The position numbers were made by a program, and so were the translations under genes. The notes below the pieces were generated by a model that was given only the letters and a program-made list of their open reading frames with translations, had not been told where the DNA came from and searched no databases. This document shows positions 52,190-59,650 of a stretch of DNA of 64,000 nucleotides, one piece after another (positions within the stretch are counted from its first letter, which is position 1; each line of letters begins with the position of its first letter). This stretch comes from Paenibacillus sp. FSL H8-0537. GTDB lineage: Bacteria > Bacillota > Bacilli > Paenibacillales > Paenibacillaceae. Location of the stretch: contig NZ_CP150290.1 in the NCBI RefSeq assembly GCF_038051995.1, positions 3,152,001-3,216,000 of the forward strand, written 5' to 3'.

Positions 52190-53149
52190 TTGAGCGACAG
52201 AAAACGAATTATACTCGATGTAGACACTGGGGTCGATGATGCCATCGCGATTTTATACGCGCTGCTTTCTCCTGAAATTAAGGTGGAGGGCATTACGACA
52301 GGTTACGGAAATACGACGGTGGAGCAAGCTACAGATAATACGCTAAGAGTCGTGCAGCTTGCCAATTGCGGCTACGAGGTGCCAGTTGCAGCAGGGGCGG
52401 TAGCGCCTACCGTAAGGCCTTCGCGTGGAACGGATGCGCATATTCATGGGCATAATGGTATTGGAGATGCGCATCTTCCGCCTTCCTCTCAACAGCCGCT
52501 GAAGGAAAATGCGGTCGATTTCATTATTCGCAAAGCTGCGGAAAATCCAGGAGAGCTCACTCTGGTGACGACGGGGAGAATGACGAATTTGGCGCTTGCG
52601 CTGGAAAAAGCACCTGAGCTTGCGGGGCAGCTGAAGCAGGTGGTGACGATGGGCGGCACGTTGTTTGCACCCGGCAATGTCACGCCAGTTGCAGAAGCTA
52701 ATATCTATGCCGATCCTGAAGCGGCGGCTGCGGTTTTTGCATCGAATGTGCCACTCACAATTGTCGGACTTGATGTGACTGTGCCTACAAGGCTTACCGG
52801 AGCTGATTTGGAGAAGCTTGCGCGCTACGCGCCAGAAAATAAGCAAGCAATCATCCGCTTTTTGAATGAATCGCTTGGCGTTTATTTTGAATTTTACCGC
52901 AAGGTGAACTATTTTATTGAGGAATGTCCGATGCATGATGCACTTGCCGTTCTTGTAGCGCTTAATCCGTCGCTCGTTACGACACAAAAATTTAACGCTG
53001 TCGTCGATTGCAGCAGCGGGCTGACGGCGGGTATGATTGTAACAGACAGAAGACCACGTCCATCTGTGGGCAGAAGTGTGGAGTTTTGTGTTGAGGTGGA
53101 TTCGGCCAGAGCGATTCGCCAAATGATGTCGGTATTCTGGAGCGAATAA
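52190..53149 (+). CDS. Nucleoside hydrolase (IunH family)
   Basis: Cleaves the N-glycosidic bond of ribonucleosides. About 319 residues. Calcium-site motif ILDVDTGVDDAIAIL at the N-terminus, VTMGGTLFAPGNVTPVAEANIYADPEAA in the middle and CPMHDALAVLVAL near the end. Start chosen as TTG 52190, which has AAGGGGAG eight nt upstream and gives the usual family N-terminus; ATG 52169 and earlier ATGs lack a ribosome site and the first one precedes the promoter. Purine or pyrimidine preference unknown. Confidence 0.88.
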   Translation: MSDRKRIILDVDTGVDDAIAILYALLSPEIKVEGITTGYGNTTVEQATDNTLRVVQLANCGYEVPVAAGAVAPTVRPSRGTDAHIHGHNGIGDAHLPPSSQQPLKENAVDFIIRKAAENPGELTLVTTGRMTNLALALEKAPELAGQLKQVVTMGGTLFAPGNVTPVAEANIYADPEAAAAVFASNVPLTIVGLDVTVPTRLTGADLEKLARYAPENKQAIIRFLNESLGVYFEFYRKVNYFIEECPMHDALAVLVALNPSLVTTQKFNAVVDCSSGLTAGMIVTDRRPRPSVGRSVEFCVEVDSARAIRQMMSVFWSE

Positions 53150-53204
53150 AGCTAGATAATGAAAGATAAGTTACGTGTACGTAATTAAGGGAGGATTTTG
53201 GCAG

Positions 53205-53717
53205 ATGGAGCAGCGTTTTTCGCGGGAATCTAGATGTTATAAAACAGCAAGGGTATTTCCAACAGATGTGAATAATCATAATACGCTGTTTGGCGGGAAA
53301 CTGATGGCCTATATTGATGATATTGCCTCCATTGCGGCGACGAAGCATTGCCGCCGATCCGTTGTTACCGCTTCGACGGATTCGGTCGATTTTCTTTATC
53401 CCATCCGCCCAACGGATTCCGTATGTCTTGAAGCGTTCGTTACTTGGACGGGCCGTTCCTCCATTGAAGTGTTCGTTAAAGTGGTGAAAGAGGATTTGCT
53501 GCGTGGAGAGCGGGAAGTGGCGGCGACGTCCTTTCTGACATTCGTTGCGCTTGATTCGGACAAGCGTCCGGTTGTGGTGCCAGCGGTCGTTCCCGAAACG
53601 GAAGAGGAGCTTAAGCTATTTGAAACAGCAGAGCAGCGGGCAGAAATGCGCCGTACCCGCCGCGAGCAGAGTAAACGCTTTGCTGAATTTTTGACGGTAA
53701 AGCATCCTTGGGACTGA
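53205..53717 (+). CDS. Acyl-CoA thioesterase (hotdog fold)
   Basis: 170-residue hotdog-fold thioesterase of the YkhA/BACH type. Typical segments: VFPTDVNNHNTLFGGKLMAYIDDIA with the active-site region, TASTDSVDFLYPI, and SFLTFVALD. The C-terminal basic tail is common in the family. ATG 53205 follows GGGAGG; 10 extra in-frame residues upstream are unlikely. Confidence 0.9.
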   Translation: MEQRFSRESRCYKTARVFPTDVNNHNTLFGGKLMAYIDDIASIAATKHCRRSVVTASTDSVDFLYPIRPTDSVCLEAFVTWTGRSSIEVFVKVVKEDLLRGEREVAATSFLTFVALDSDKRPVVVPAVVPETEEELKLFETAEQRAEMRRTRREQSKRFAEFLTVKHPWD

Positions 53718-53777
53718 GTGTAAATGATAGCTGCCAGAATGTATAGATTGTGCTTGCGGTTTGTATCGCTGCTGCGA

Positions 53778-53939
53778 TTAAGGCCGCAAGGACAGCACGT
53801 ACTGAATGCATGTGTATACAAACAAGGCGAGGCCTGTACATATGCCTAGAACGATATAAACTGCTTTTTTGCCGCTCACATGGACACCAACTTTCATCAA
53901 TTCTTTCTTTATTATAAAGCAGATGAGAGCGAAAGTCAT
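53778..53939 (-). CDS. Possible small single-span membrane protein
   Basis: 53-codon frame on the minus strand, downstream of clpP. It encodes a basic segment (KVGVHVSGKK) followed by one membrane span (AVYIVLGICTGLALFVYTC) and a short tail. A shorter product from ATG 53897 has AAAGAAAG upstream. Codon pattern and hydrophobic profile look protein-like, but there is no family match I can name. Function unknown. Confidence 0.4.
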   Translation of the reverse strand: MTFALICFIIKKELMKVGVHVSGKKAVYIVLGICTGLALFVYTCIQYVLSLRP

Positions 53940-53980
53940 GGCGACGCAGTGGCAGCGCGGTTAAATAGAATCGGAATAGC

Positions 53981-54023
53981 AGCAGCGCCCCTTCGAGCCG
54001 ATAAGTCGGAAGGGGCGTTGCTG
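53981..54023. terminator. 14-bp hairpin after clpP
   Basis: AGCAGCGCCCCTTC pairs with GAAGGGGCGTTGCT (one G-T), 14-nt loop, directly after the clpP stop on the minus strand. No T run on either side, so terminator strength is uncertain. Confidence 0.5.
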
Positions 54024-54031
54024 TCCTTGTA

Positions 54032-54616
54032 TTATAAGGTAGTAATGACGCGATCCACTATGCCGTATTGTACGGCTTCCTCTGCGGAGAGGAAATAATC
54101 GCGGTCCATGTCCAGCTGGATTTTCTCCAGCGGCTGGCCGGTTCGCGCGGAGGCTATCTGGTTGAGATGCTCTCTAATACGAATAATCCGATTGGCAGAA
54201 ATCGCAATATCGCTTGCTTGGCCCTGAACGCCGCCATGCGGCTGGTGGATCATTACCTCGCTGTTGGGCAGGGCAAAGCGCTTGCCTTCAGCACCCGCAA
54301 GCAGTAGAATAGCGGCGAAGGATGCTGCAAGCCCCACACATATCGTACTGACATCCGGCTTAATATATTGGATCGTGTCATAGATGGCAAAGCCTGCTGA
54401 AGTAGAGCCGCCCGGACTATTAATATAGATGCTGATGTCTTTCGTTGGATCTTCCTCCGCGAGAAACAGCAGCTGGGCAACGATACTGTTCGCGAGCTGG
54501 TCGTCAATCGCTGAGCCAAGAAAGATGATGCGATCCTTCAGCAGCCGTGAATAAATATCATAGGATCTTTCGCCGCGCGCGCTTTGCTCCACTACGTAAG
54601 GCACATAATTGGTCAT
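54032..54616 (-). CDS. clpP: ATP-dependent Clp protease proteolytic subunit (ClpP paralogue)
   Basis: 194-residue serine protease that forms the Clp barrel. Catalytic Ser99 and His124 (VMIHQPHGG) are visible, with the Asp in [13 protein letters not shown]. The Ser neighbourhood reads [14 protein letters not shown] instead of the usual GMAASMGAFLLAAG, so this is likely a second, divergent ClpP rather than the housekeeping copy. Processing and unfoldase partner unknown. Single gene with the ribosome site GGAGGTATAACC upstream. Confidence 0.92.
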   Translation of the reverse strand: MTNYVPYVVEQSARGERSYDIYSRLLKDRIIFLGSAIDDQLANSIVAQLLFLAEEDPTKDISIYINSPGGSTSAGFAIYDTIQYIKPDVSTICVGLAASFAAILLLAGAEGKRFALPNSEVMIHQPHGGVQGQASDIAISANRIIRIREHLNQIASARTGQPLEKIQLDMDRDYFLSAEEAVQYGIVDRVITTL

Positions 54617-54750
54617 AGGTTATACCTCCATTTATTCCGTTGGATATTTGCTTTCACTTAGTAAACGATTATCGGGGGACAAAAGGATATGCTGCTCTGC
54701 AAGCTTTTTTTTGCTCATCCGCGTATCTTAATAGGGACTTCATTCGTTTA

Positions 54751-54850
54751 CAAGGTGAAACGGCTGTCGCCGTCCTTCGGCGGCGCGGCACGTTTCAGAC
54801 CGAGAAATATAGAGAAAGGTTGAGAAAATCATATCCTTTCCTATTTAAAA
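54751..54850 (-). repeat. Two-hairpin dispersed element, copy 8
   Basis: Inverted orientation: CAAGGTGAAACGGC...GCACGTTTC, then AGAAATATAGAGAAAGG pairing with CCTTTCCTATTT. It lies between clpP and the sigma-factor gene. Confidence 0.85.
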
Positions 54851-54903
54851 TAAACGGTTCTGCTGCGTCTTCGCCCAGAATCTCGTTAAGAGGAGCGTGT
54901 CCC

Positions 54904-55650
54904 ATGCGTTTGAAAAACAAAACCACCTTACCGAACGAATATAACGGGCAGCAGCTTGCAGGCTTGCGCAAGTACAGCCTCTCGCTGACAGGCTCAAGCT
55001 GGGATGCCGAAGATTTGGCGCAGGAATCGTGGCTGAAGGCGAGCCTCGCTGCGGATGCTGCCAGCCATCAGAATCCCGAAGCGCTGCTGCGGCGCATTGC
55101 CAAAAATAGCTGGATCGACCAAACCCGCAGAAAAGCGGTCTGGCAAAAAATAAGCGGAGAACTGCTGCATTTGCATCAGCAGGAAATTGCAGTAAATAAT
55201 CAAGAAGCTAGCGAGCTTGAAATTGTTTTTCATGTGCTGGTGAAGCATATGACAGCTGCACAACGGGCTGTTTTTATGCTAAGGGACGTATACGGCTGTT
55301 CAAGCATCGAAGCTGCGGAAATTTTGGGGATGACAGATGGGGCGGTAAAAGCGGCGCTGCACCGTGCCAGGCAAGCGCTTATAGCTGTGCGCCAGCAGCT
55401 GCTTCAGGATGGGCTCCCCCAGCCGCAGGAGGAGCAAATGAAAACCTATGTACGGGCGCTGGCCTCCGCCTATTTGTCAGGCAATATGAAGGCAGTTGCC
55501 GCTTTAATGCAGCTTAGCGAAAATGATCCAGAGCTAGCCATCCATATGGCCCAGCATGAGCTGGGGCGCCTTGCGTCACGGCGCCAGACGGTTCCAGCAG
55601 AAGCGCGGAATATGGCGCTGGAATATGCTTTTATACACCATGCAGCCTAA
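54904..55650 (+). CDS. ECF-type sigma factor with C-terminal extension
   Basis: 248-residue sigma-70 family factor. Region 2 at about residues 15-75 (LRKYSLSLTGSSWDAEDLAQESW, then NPEALLRRIAKNSWIDQTRRK), region 4 at about 115-165 (LTAAQRAVFMLRDVYGCSSIEAAEILG-type helix-turn-helix). An extra 85 residues start KTYVRALASAYLSGNMKAV, resembling the beginning of the SnoaL-like domain of ECF41 factors but too short for a full one. ATG 54904 has AAGAGGAG upstream; the longer frame from 54640 crosses the dispersed repeat and is rejected. Confidence 0.85.
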   Translation: MRLKNKTTLPNEYNGQQLAGLRKYSLSLTGSSWDAEDLAQESWLKASLAADAASHQNPEALLRRIAKNSWIDQTRRKAVWQKISGELLHLHQQEIAVNNQEASELEIVFHVLVKHMTAAQRAVFMLRDVYGCSSIEAAEILGMTDGAVKAALHRARQALIAVRQQLLQDGLPQPQEEQMKTYVRALASAYLSGNMKAVAALMQLSENDPELAIHMAQHELGRLASRRQTVPAEARNMALEYAFIHHAA

Positions 55651-55755
55651 TCCGGTTTGTGAAAAAGCTAACTGTGCATGAATAGCTGATTAATTTCTGA
55701 TTATTAGCGAGTGTAGTCCAGTGTCTAACAAGCGATCCAAGTCATGCCGCTTTCA

Positions 55756-55784
55756 TTGACAGTAATAGTTGCCTGAATTATAAT
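55756..55784 (+). promoter_or_regulatory. Consensus promoter of the MFS gene
   Basis: TTGACA (55756-55761), 17-bp spacer, TATAAT (55779-55784): a perfect sigma-A match. Confidence 0.85.
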
Positions 55785-55796
55785 TGCCTAAGTCAA
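55784..55796. promoter_or_regulatory. MarR-like operator
   Basis: TTGCCTAAGTCAA, a 6-1-6 near-palindrome just after the -10 box; the wider ATAGTTG (55765-55771) and CAACTAT (55794-55800) also form an inverted repeat. Layout suits a MarR-type repressor; none is encoded nearby. Confidence 0.5.
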
Positions 55797-55830
55797 CTAT
55801 GTGAGTTATGCATCAATGAGGGGGAATGGC

Positions 55831-57078
55831 ATGCTATCTCAGGAACAACGCCCGCGCTTATGGACTACTGCATTTATTACGCTAACCGTCTGCTCTTTTC
55901 TAGTTTTCTTTAATTTGCAGCTTTTGCTTTCTCCGCTTACGGCTTATACGAAAAGCACTTTTATGGCGAGTGACGTATCGGTCAGCCTCGTGACGAGCGT
56001 GTTTGCTGTTTCTGCGATTTTAACGCGTTTTATGACGGCGTTTGTGATGAAAAGAATGCCTCAATTGGCCATTTTGTACTTCGGCATTGTGCTTGCGGCC
56101 CTTTTTACCGCTATGTATATCGCGGCTGAATCCTTAGGCTCCTTGCTCATCATGCGTGTGTTTTATGGCATTGGCTTTGGCATAGCCAGTACGATTATTC
56201 CCACACTCGTATCGCAAATTATTCCCGCTGGGCGTATTGGGGAAGGGATTGGCTATTTTGGCTTGTCCACCAGCATTGCGATGTCCATTGGCCCCATGAT
56301 CGGGCTGAATATTTGGAAGCAATTCGGTTTTGAGACGTTAAGCATAACGGGAACGGCAGCTATTTTGCTCATTATCCCGATTCTGATATGGTTTCGTCCA
56401 CTTCCGCCAGAGCCCCCGCGCCAGAGCCAGGAGGAGCGGAAACGGGCTGCCGCAAGCAAGCCGCCCTTTAATTTCCAGCTTGTGCTTCCCGCGCTATTAA
56501 ATGTGCTGCTGTCGATTACATACAGCGGGATATTAAGCTTTATCGCCTTGTATGGTGAAAAGCTTGCGATCAACCAGATCGGCTTGTTTTTCTTGTTTAA
56601 TGCAGTGACGATTATTATCGTTCGTCCGATTTCCGGGAAATTGTTTGACAGCAAAGGCCATGCCGCAGTACTTATTCCTGGTGCGTTATGTGTCATTGCA
56701 AGCTTGACGGTGCTGTCGTTTACGACTTCCATTTCGCTGCTGATCATATCCGCGCTGCTGTATGGTCTAGGATTCGGCGCTGTCCAGCCAACGATTCAAG
56801 CTTGGATGCTGCGCAGCTCAAGTCCGGAGCAGCATGGAGCTGTGAATAGCATGTTCTATAACGCAACGGATCTTGGTGTTGCGACAGGGGCTATTTTATT
56901 AGGCGCCATTGCCTCAGCGACGAACTATGAAATGATGTATCGCTGCGCTGCTGGGGTCATGATTATCTTTTTACTCGTATATTTGATCATTAGCATGACG
57001 ACGGCTGCAAAACATAAAAAGCGGGGCTGGAGCAGGCCAGAAGCGGTTTCCCATAATATTTCATTGAAAAACAATTGA
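55831..57078 (+). CDS. MFS transporter
   Basis: 415-residue, 12-span major facilitator. Features: the short charged MKRMPQ loop after span 2, the FYGIGFGIASTIIPTL segment, and the GKLFDSKGHA loop in the second half. No substrate signature; drug or metabolite efflux is likely from the family (YfcJ/AraJ-like). Start ATG 55831 with GAGGGGGAA; it is driven by the consensus promoter and possible operator upstream. Confidence 0.87.
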   Translation: MLSQEQRPRLWTTAFITLTVCSFLVFFNLQLLLSPLTAYTKSTFMASDVSVSLVTSVFAVSAILTRFMTAFVMKRMPQLAILYFGIVLAALFTAMYIAAESLGSLLIMRVFYGIGFGIASTIIPTLVSQIIPAGRIGEGIGYFGLSTSIAMSIGPMIGLNIWKQFGFETLSITGTAAILLIIPILIWFRPLPPEPPRQSQEERKRAAASKPPFNFQLVLPALLNVLLSITYSGILSFIALYGEKLAINQIGLFFLFNAVTIIIVRPISGKLFDSKGHAAVLIPGALCVIASLTVLSFTTSISLLIISALLYGLGFGAVQPTIQAWMLRSSSPEQHGAVNSMFYNATDLGVATGAILLGAIASATNYEMMYRCAAGVMIIFLLVYLIISMTTAAKHKKRGWSRPEAVSHNISLKNN

Positions 57079-57103
57079 CACCACCTTACTTGTCATGTAA
57101 GAT
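57075..57103 (+). promoter_or_regulatory. Promoter of the DMT-transporter leader
   Basis: TTGACA (57075-57080), 17-bp spacer, TAAGAT (57098-57103). It overlaps the stop codon of the MFS gene, so the leader and DMT gene form their own unit. Confidence 0.7.
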
Positions 57104-57159
57104 GTAGAATGAATTACGATCTAACATCAGATGACAGCAAGGCATCAAACCATATATTT

Positions 57160-57256
57160 CTTTTCGTATAACCTCGTAAGCCGTATTCAGCTGCAGCTGG
57201 ATATAAGAACAGGTCGGGGGTATCTACAGGAAGCCTTTACTTCCTAACTACGATAA
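57160..57256 (+). promoter_or_regulatory. Purine-riboswitch-like aptamer with enlarged P2
   Basis: P1: TCGTA (57164-57168) with TACGA (57249-57253). J1/2 reads TAA-CC like the purine class. P2: CCTCG (57172) with CGGGG (57215), carrying an extra hairpin region with CAGCTGCAGCTG in place of the usual 7-nt loop. J2/3 is GTATCTAC (57220-57227), matching GTTTCTAC. P3: AGGAAG/CTTCCT with loop CCTTTA. J3/1 is AAC, so the specificity base equivalent to position 74 is C57248, the guanine/hypoxanthine type. Consensus knowledge is from xpt/pbuE aptamers. Confidence 0.7.
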
Positions 57257-57301
57257 CAAGGATCAAGCTGTATTGATCGTTGCTATGTGGTTAGGATTTT
57301 T
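57242..57301 (+). terminator. Riboswitch-linked terminator
   Basis: TCCTAACTAC at 57242 pairs with GTGGTTAGGA ending 57296, and the stem continues inward to GATCAA/TTGATC around a 6-nt loop; five T follow. The 5' arm is the 3' strand of P3, J3/1 and P1, so a folded aptamer would prevent this terminator. Confidence 0.8.
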
Positions 57302-57352
57302 GTGTTGTCTGGGCAAGTTTAGAGAGACAATCAAGGAGGTTTAAGGGCACAA

Positions 57353-58321
57353 ATGAAGTATTTATTATCGGTTTTATTCGGTGCGATTAGTTACGGTGTG
57401 TTGTCTACAATCGTGGTACTGGCCTATGGTCAAGGCTACCAATTAGGTGAAGTGGTTGGTGCGCAGCTGCTGACGGGATTTATTTTGGCCTGGATGCTGG
57501 CTTTTTATACGAAACAGCGGGAGCAGCGCAAAGCCCGTACGGCTTCAAACGCAGTTTCTCCTGTTGCTCAAGCAGCCGAGGCTGCCAAAGCACTTGCCGC
57601 TAAGCTGACGTGGAAAAGCAGAGTGCTGCTAATGCTTGCGGGTATGCCGACAGCTATAACAGGCTTGTTGTATTATCATTCGCTTCGTTATATTCCAGCT
57701 TCGCTGGCTATTATTTTATTGTTTCAATTCACATGGATCAGCGTATTGATTCAAGCATTCAGCAAGCGTCAACGTCCTAAAGGCGTTATGATGCTGGCAT
57801 TGATTGTTTTGTTCGGAGGCACGCTGCTTGCTGCCGGCATTATGGAGGACGGCGCTGCCCAGTTCAACTGGATCGGCATCATTTTCGGCTTATTGTCCGC
57901 CGTGAGCTACTCCTTGTTAATTTTGTTCAGCGGCAAAGCGGTGCCAGCTGTACACCCGGCTTACCGCAGTGCTTGGATGATTACTGGCGGTTTGCTGCTA
58001 GTGTTTATTTTATTCCCGCCAATGTTTCTGTTTAATGGTTTGATTTGGGGACAACTGCTTGTGTTCGGTTTCCTGCTAGGGCTATTCGGTGCATTTATCC
58101 CGCCTGTCCTGTTCGCAATCGGCGTGCCGCATATTGGTGAAGGCATGGCTGGCGTATTAGGCGCAGCCGAGCTTCCTGTAGCTGTCACGATGTCGGCCCT
58201 TATATTGAATGAGCATGTGAGCATGCTGCAATGGGTGGGCGTCGTTGTCGTGCTAATGGGCATTTTGCTGCCAGAGCTGAAACGCTTTAAAGGGCGTTCA
58301 CAGCGTACAATGGCTGCTTAA
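57353..58321 (+). CDS. DMT-superfamily (EamA) transporter
   Basis: 322-residue membrane protein with ten predicted spans in two EamA repeats. The second half contains GIIFGLLSAVSYSLLILFSGK and the C-terminal GVVVVLMGILLPELKR, both typical. Family members export amino acids, nucleobases or other metabolites. Under a purine-type riboswitch it is best guessed as a purine exporter. ATG 57353 with AAGGAGG. Confidence 0.88.
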   Translation: MKYLLSVLFGAISYGVLSTIVVLAYGQGYQLGEVVGAQLLTGFILAWMLAFYTKQREQRKARTASNAVSPVAQAAEAAKALAAKLTWKSRVLLMLAGMPTAITGLLYYHSLRYIPASLAIILLFQFTWISVLIQAFSKRQRPKGVMMLALIVLFGGTLLAAGIMEDGAAQFNWIGIIFGLLSAVSYSLLILFSGKAVPAVHPAYRSAWMITGGLLLVFILFPPMFLFNGLIWGQLLVFGFLLGLFGAFIPPVLFAIGVPHIGEGMAGVLGAAELPVAVTMSALILNEHVSMLQWVGVVVVLMGILLPELKRFKGRSQRTMAA

Positions 58322-58439
58322 CTCACGCTTGCTTTTTTGTTAAAAAGGCGCAGATTTTCAAAAGGCATAACTTCTTTTTCATCAACCTTTGAAACATTTA
58401 GCTGAATTTTCCGTCTGTAGTAAAAAGGCGGTGTAAGCT

Positions 58440-59024
58440 TTGAAAAAATGGCTGATTTTGTCGCTTCTGCTATTGTGGCTGCTCCCATCACAGGTGTCTG
58501 CGCTATCTTGCGCACAGATGAGAACACCAGCTGAGGCTTTTGATTGGTATGACGGTATCGTTATTGCTAAAGTAAATGAACGATACAAAACGATCTTTGC
58601 CAATGACAATAAGCTTGTACTGACCGTAAGCAATAGCTATAAGGGAATTGAAGCACACACACTGTCCGTATCAGAAGATCCGACCTGGGGAGCTTTAAAT
58701 GGGCCGAGCGAAGAGGGCGTGGAGTATCTCTTTTTTCTGAAAGAGAAGGACGGGAAATGGGAGCATCCGCTATGCGCGCCTACCATGACAACGCCAGTCA
58801 GCAAGGAAATGGCGGCTTTTTTGAAGGACAAGGAATTGGATCTGAAAGCTCAAGAATCGGTAGCTAAGCAGCAAACGACGCCCATATCCGAGAGGACTGC
58901 GGAGAGTAGTCAGAATCTAGAAAGCGGCTCATCAAGCAGGATTGTGATGGGTATCGCATTATTGGTGCTGGTTATTGCAGTAGGAGTGATCGTTTATCGT
59001 CGCTACGGCAGGCGGAACAAGTAA
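58440..59024 (+). CDS. Exported protein with C-terminal membrane anchor
   Basis: 194 residues. Signal peptide (KKWLILSLLLLWLLPSQVSA), a Cys-containing extracellular domain (LSCAQMRTPAEAFDWYDGIVIAKV; PLCAPT), a Ser/Gln-rich spacer, and a C-terminal membrane span followed by RRYGRRNK. The layout resembles Gram-positive surface-anchored proteins of the CbiN/tissue-inhibitor-like netrin type; identity not certain. Start TTG 58440 with AAAGGCGG upstream. A terminator follows. Confidence 0.75.
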   Translation: MKKWLILSLLLLWLLPSQVSALSCAQMRTPAEAFDWYDGIVIAKVNERYKTIFANDNKLVLTVSNSYKGIEAHTLSVSEDPTWGALNGPSEEGVEYLFFLKEKDGKWEHPLCAPTMTTPVSKEMAAFLKDKELDLKAQESVAKQQTTPISERTAESSQNLESGSSSRIVMGIALLVLVIAVGVIVYRRYGRRNK

Positions 59025-59059
59025 TTGCTCGCGATACGATACTACCATAGTGAAGGAGG

Positions 59060-59083
59060 GAGCCTGAGCAATCAGGCTTTTTC
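59060..59083 (+). terminator. Terminator after the anchored-protein gene
   Basis: AGCCTGA, loop GCAA, TCAGGCT, then five T. Confidence 0.85.
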
Positions 59084-59116
59084 TGTTTTTTAGAATTTTC
59101 TACTATTGAATTGTAC

Positions 59117-59186
59117 AGTGAAATTTTGGCTAGTAAGTACAGTCGACACTTGCTAGCCAAAACGCTGCATTTTTCACTTGTGAAAA
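59117..59186. repeat. Nested inverted repeats of unknown role
   Basis: A 15-bp stem (TTTTGGCTAGTAAGT with ACTTGCTAGCCAAAA, one G-T, 9-nt loop) is enclosed by AGTGAAA (59117-59123) and TTTCACT (59172-59178). The second outer arm can instead fold locally as TTTTCAC/GTGAAAA. It sits alone between two terminators. Confidence 0.7.
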
Positions 59187-59315
59187 TCATACGGCTGCGC
59201 TCCTGCAGGCCAAGGAGAAACGCTATTAAATTCCTTTACTTGACTAGAAATCCTGATAAATCAGTATTTATCTATAGATGAACACCTTTACTTTAATTGA
59301 AAAATAAGGAACAGG

Positions 59316-59344
59316 AAGCCGGGAATGAATATTCCCGGCTTTTT
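59316..59344 (+). terminator. Terminator in the NRPS upstream region
   Basis: AGCCGGGAAT, loop GAAT, ATTCCCGGCT, then four T. With no gene directly before it, it may end a short RNA or shield the NRPS from read-through. Confidence 0.8.
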
Positions 59345-59650
59345 CGTTGTAGCCTATGGGATTCCTTTCTGGAATCGGAGAACAGGAATTTTATAGAGAT
59401 TATAAAAATAACCCTTATTTACAATTTATATTCATATAAATAAATTTTTACATTTTGATAAAGAGGAGTTTAGCTTCGAATGTAGAAAAGGTAATATAAT
59501 CCAACGATTCGAGTTTCTTCTCCCCTGATGTGCATTTTTTGTCGGGGACCTTTGTAGAGTCCACCACCATTATGTCTGAAACCATGCGGCAAATTTTTCA
59601 CAAGCAAATAGAGATTGAATAAATATGTTAAAGGAAAGAAGGGTCATTCC
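59345..59650. other. NRPS leader region
   Basis: AT-rich, with a TATAAT at 59495-59500 but no convincing -35 at 17 bp. A TCCCC/GGGGA pair around 59521-59548 could form a weak hairpin. No riboswitch class recognised. Confidence 0.4.

Noticed and set aside
53880..54098. 72-codon + strand frame opposite the end of clpP
   Set aside because: It overlaps the clpP 3' end and terminator-like hairpin and has no ribosome site.
13838..54850. CRISPR interpretation of the recurring element
   Set aside because: Copies are kilobases apart, self-complementary, in both orientations and without spacer arrays or cas genes.
54640..54903. 88-residue N-terminal extension of the sigma factor
   Set aside because: It runs through a copy of the dispersed repeat; ATG 54904 has a strong ribosome site and normal family start.
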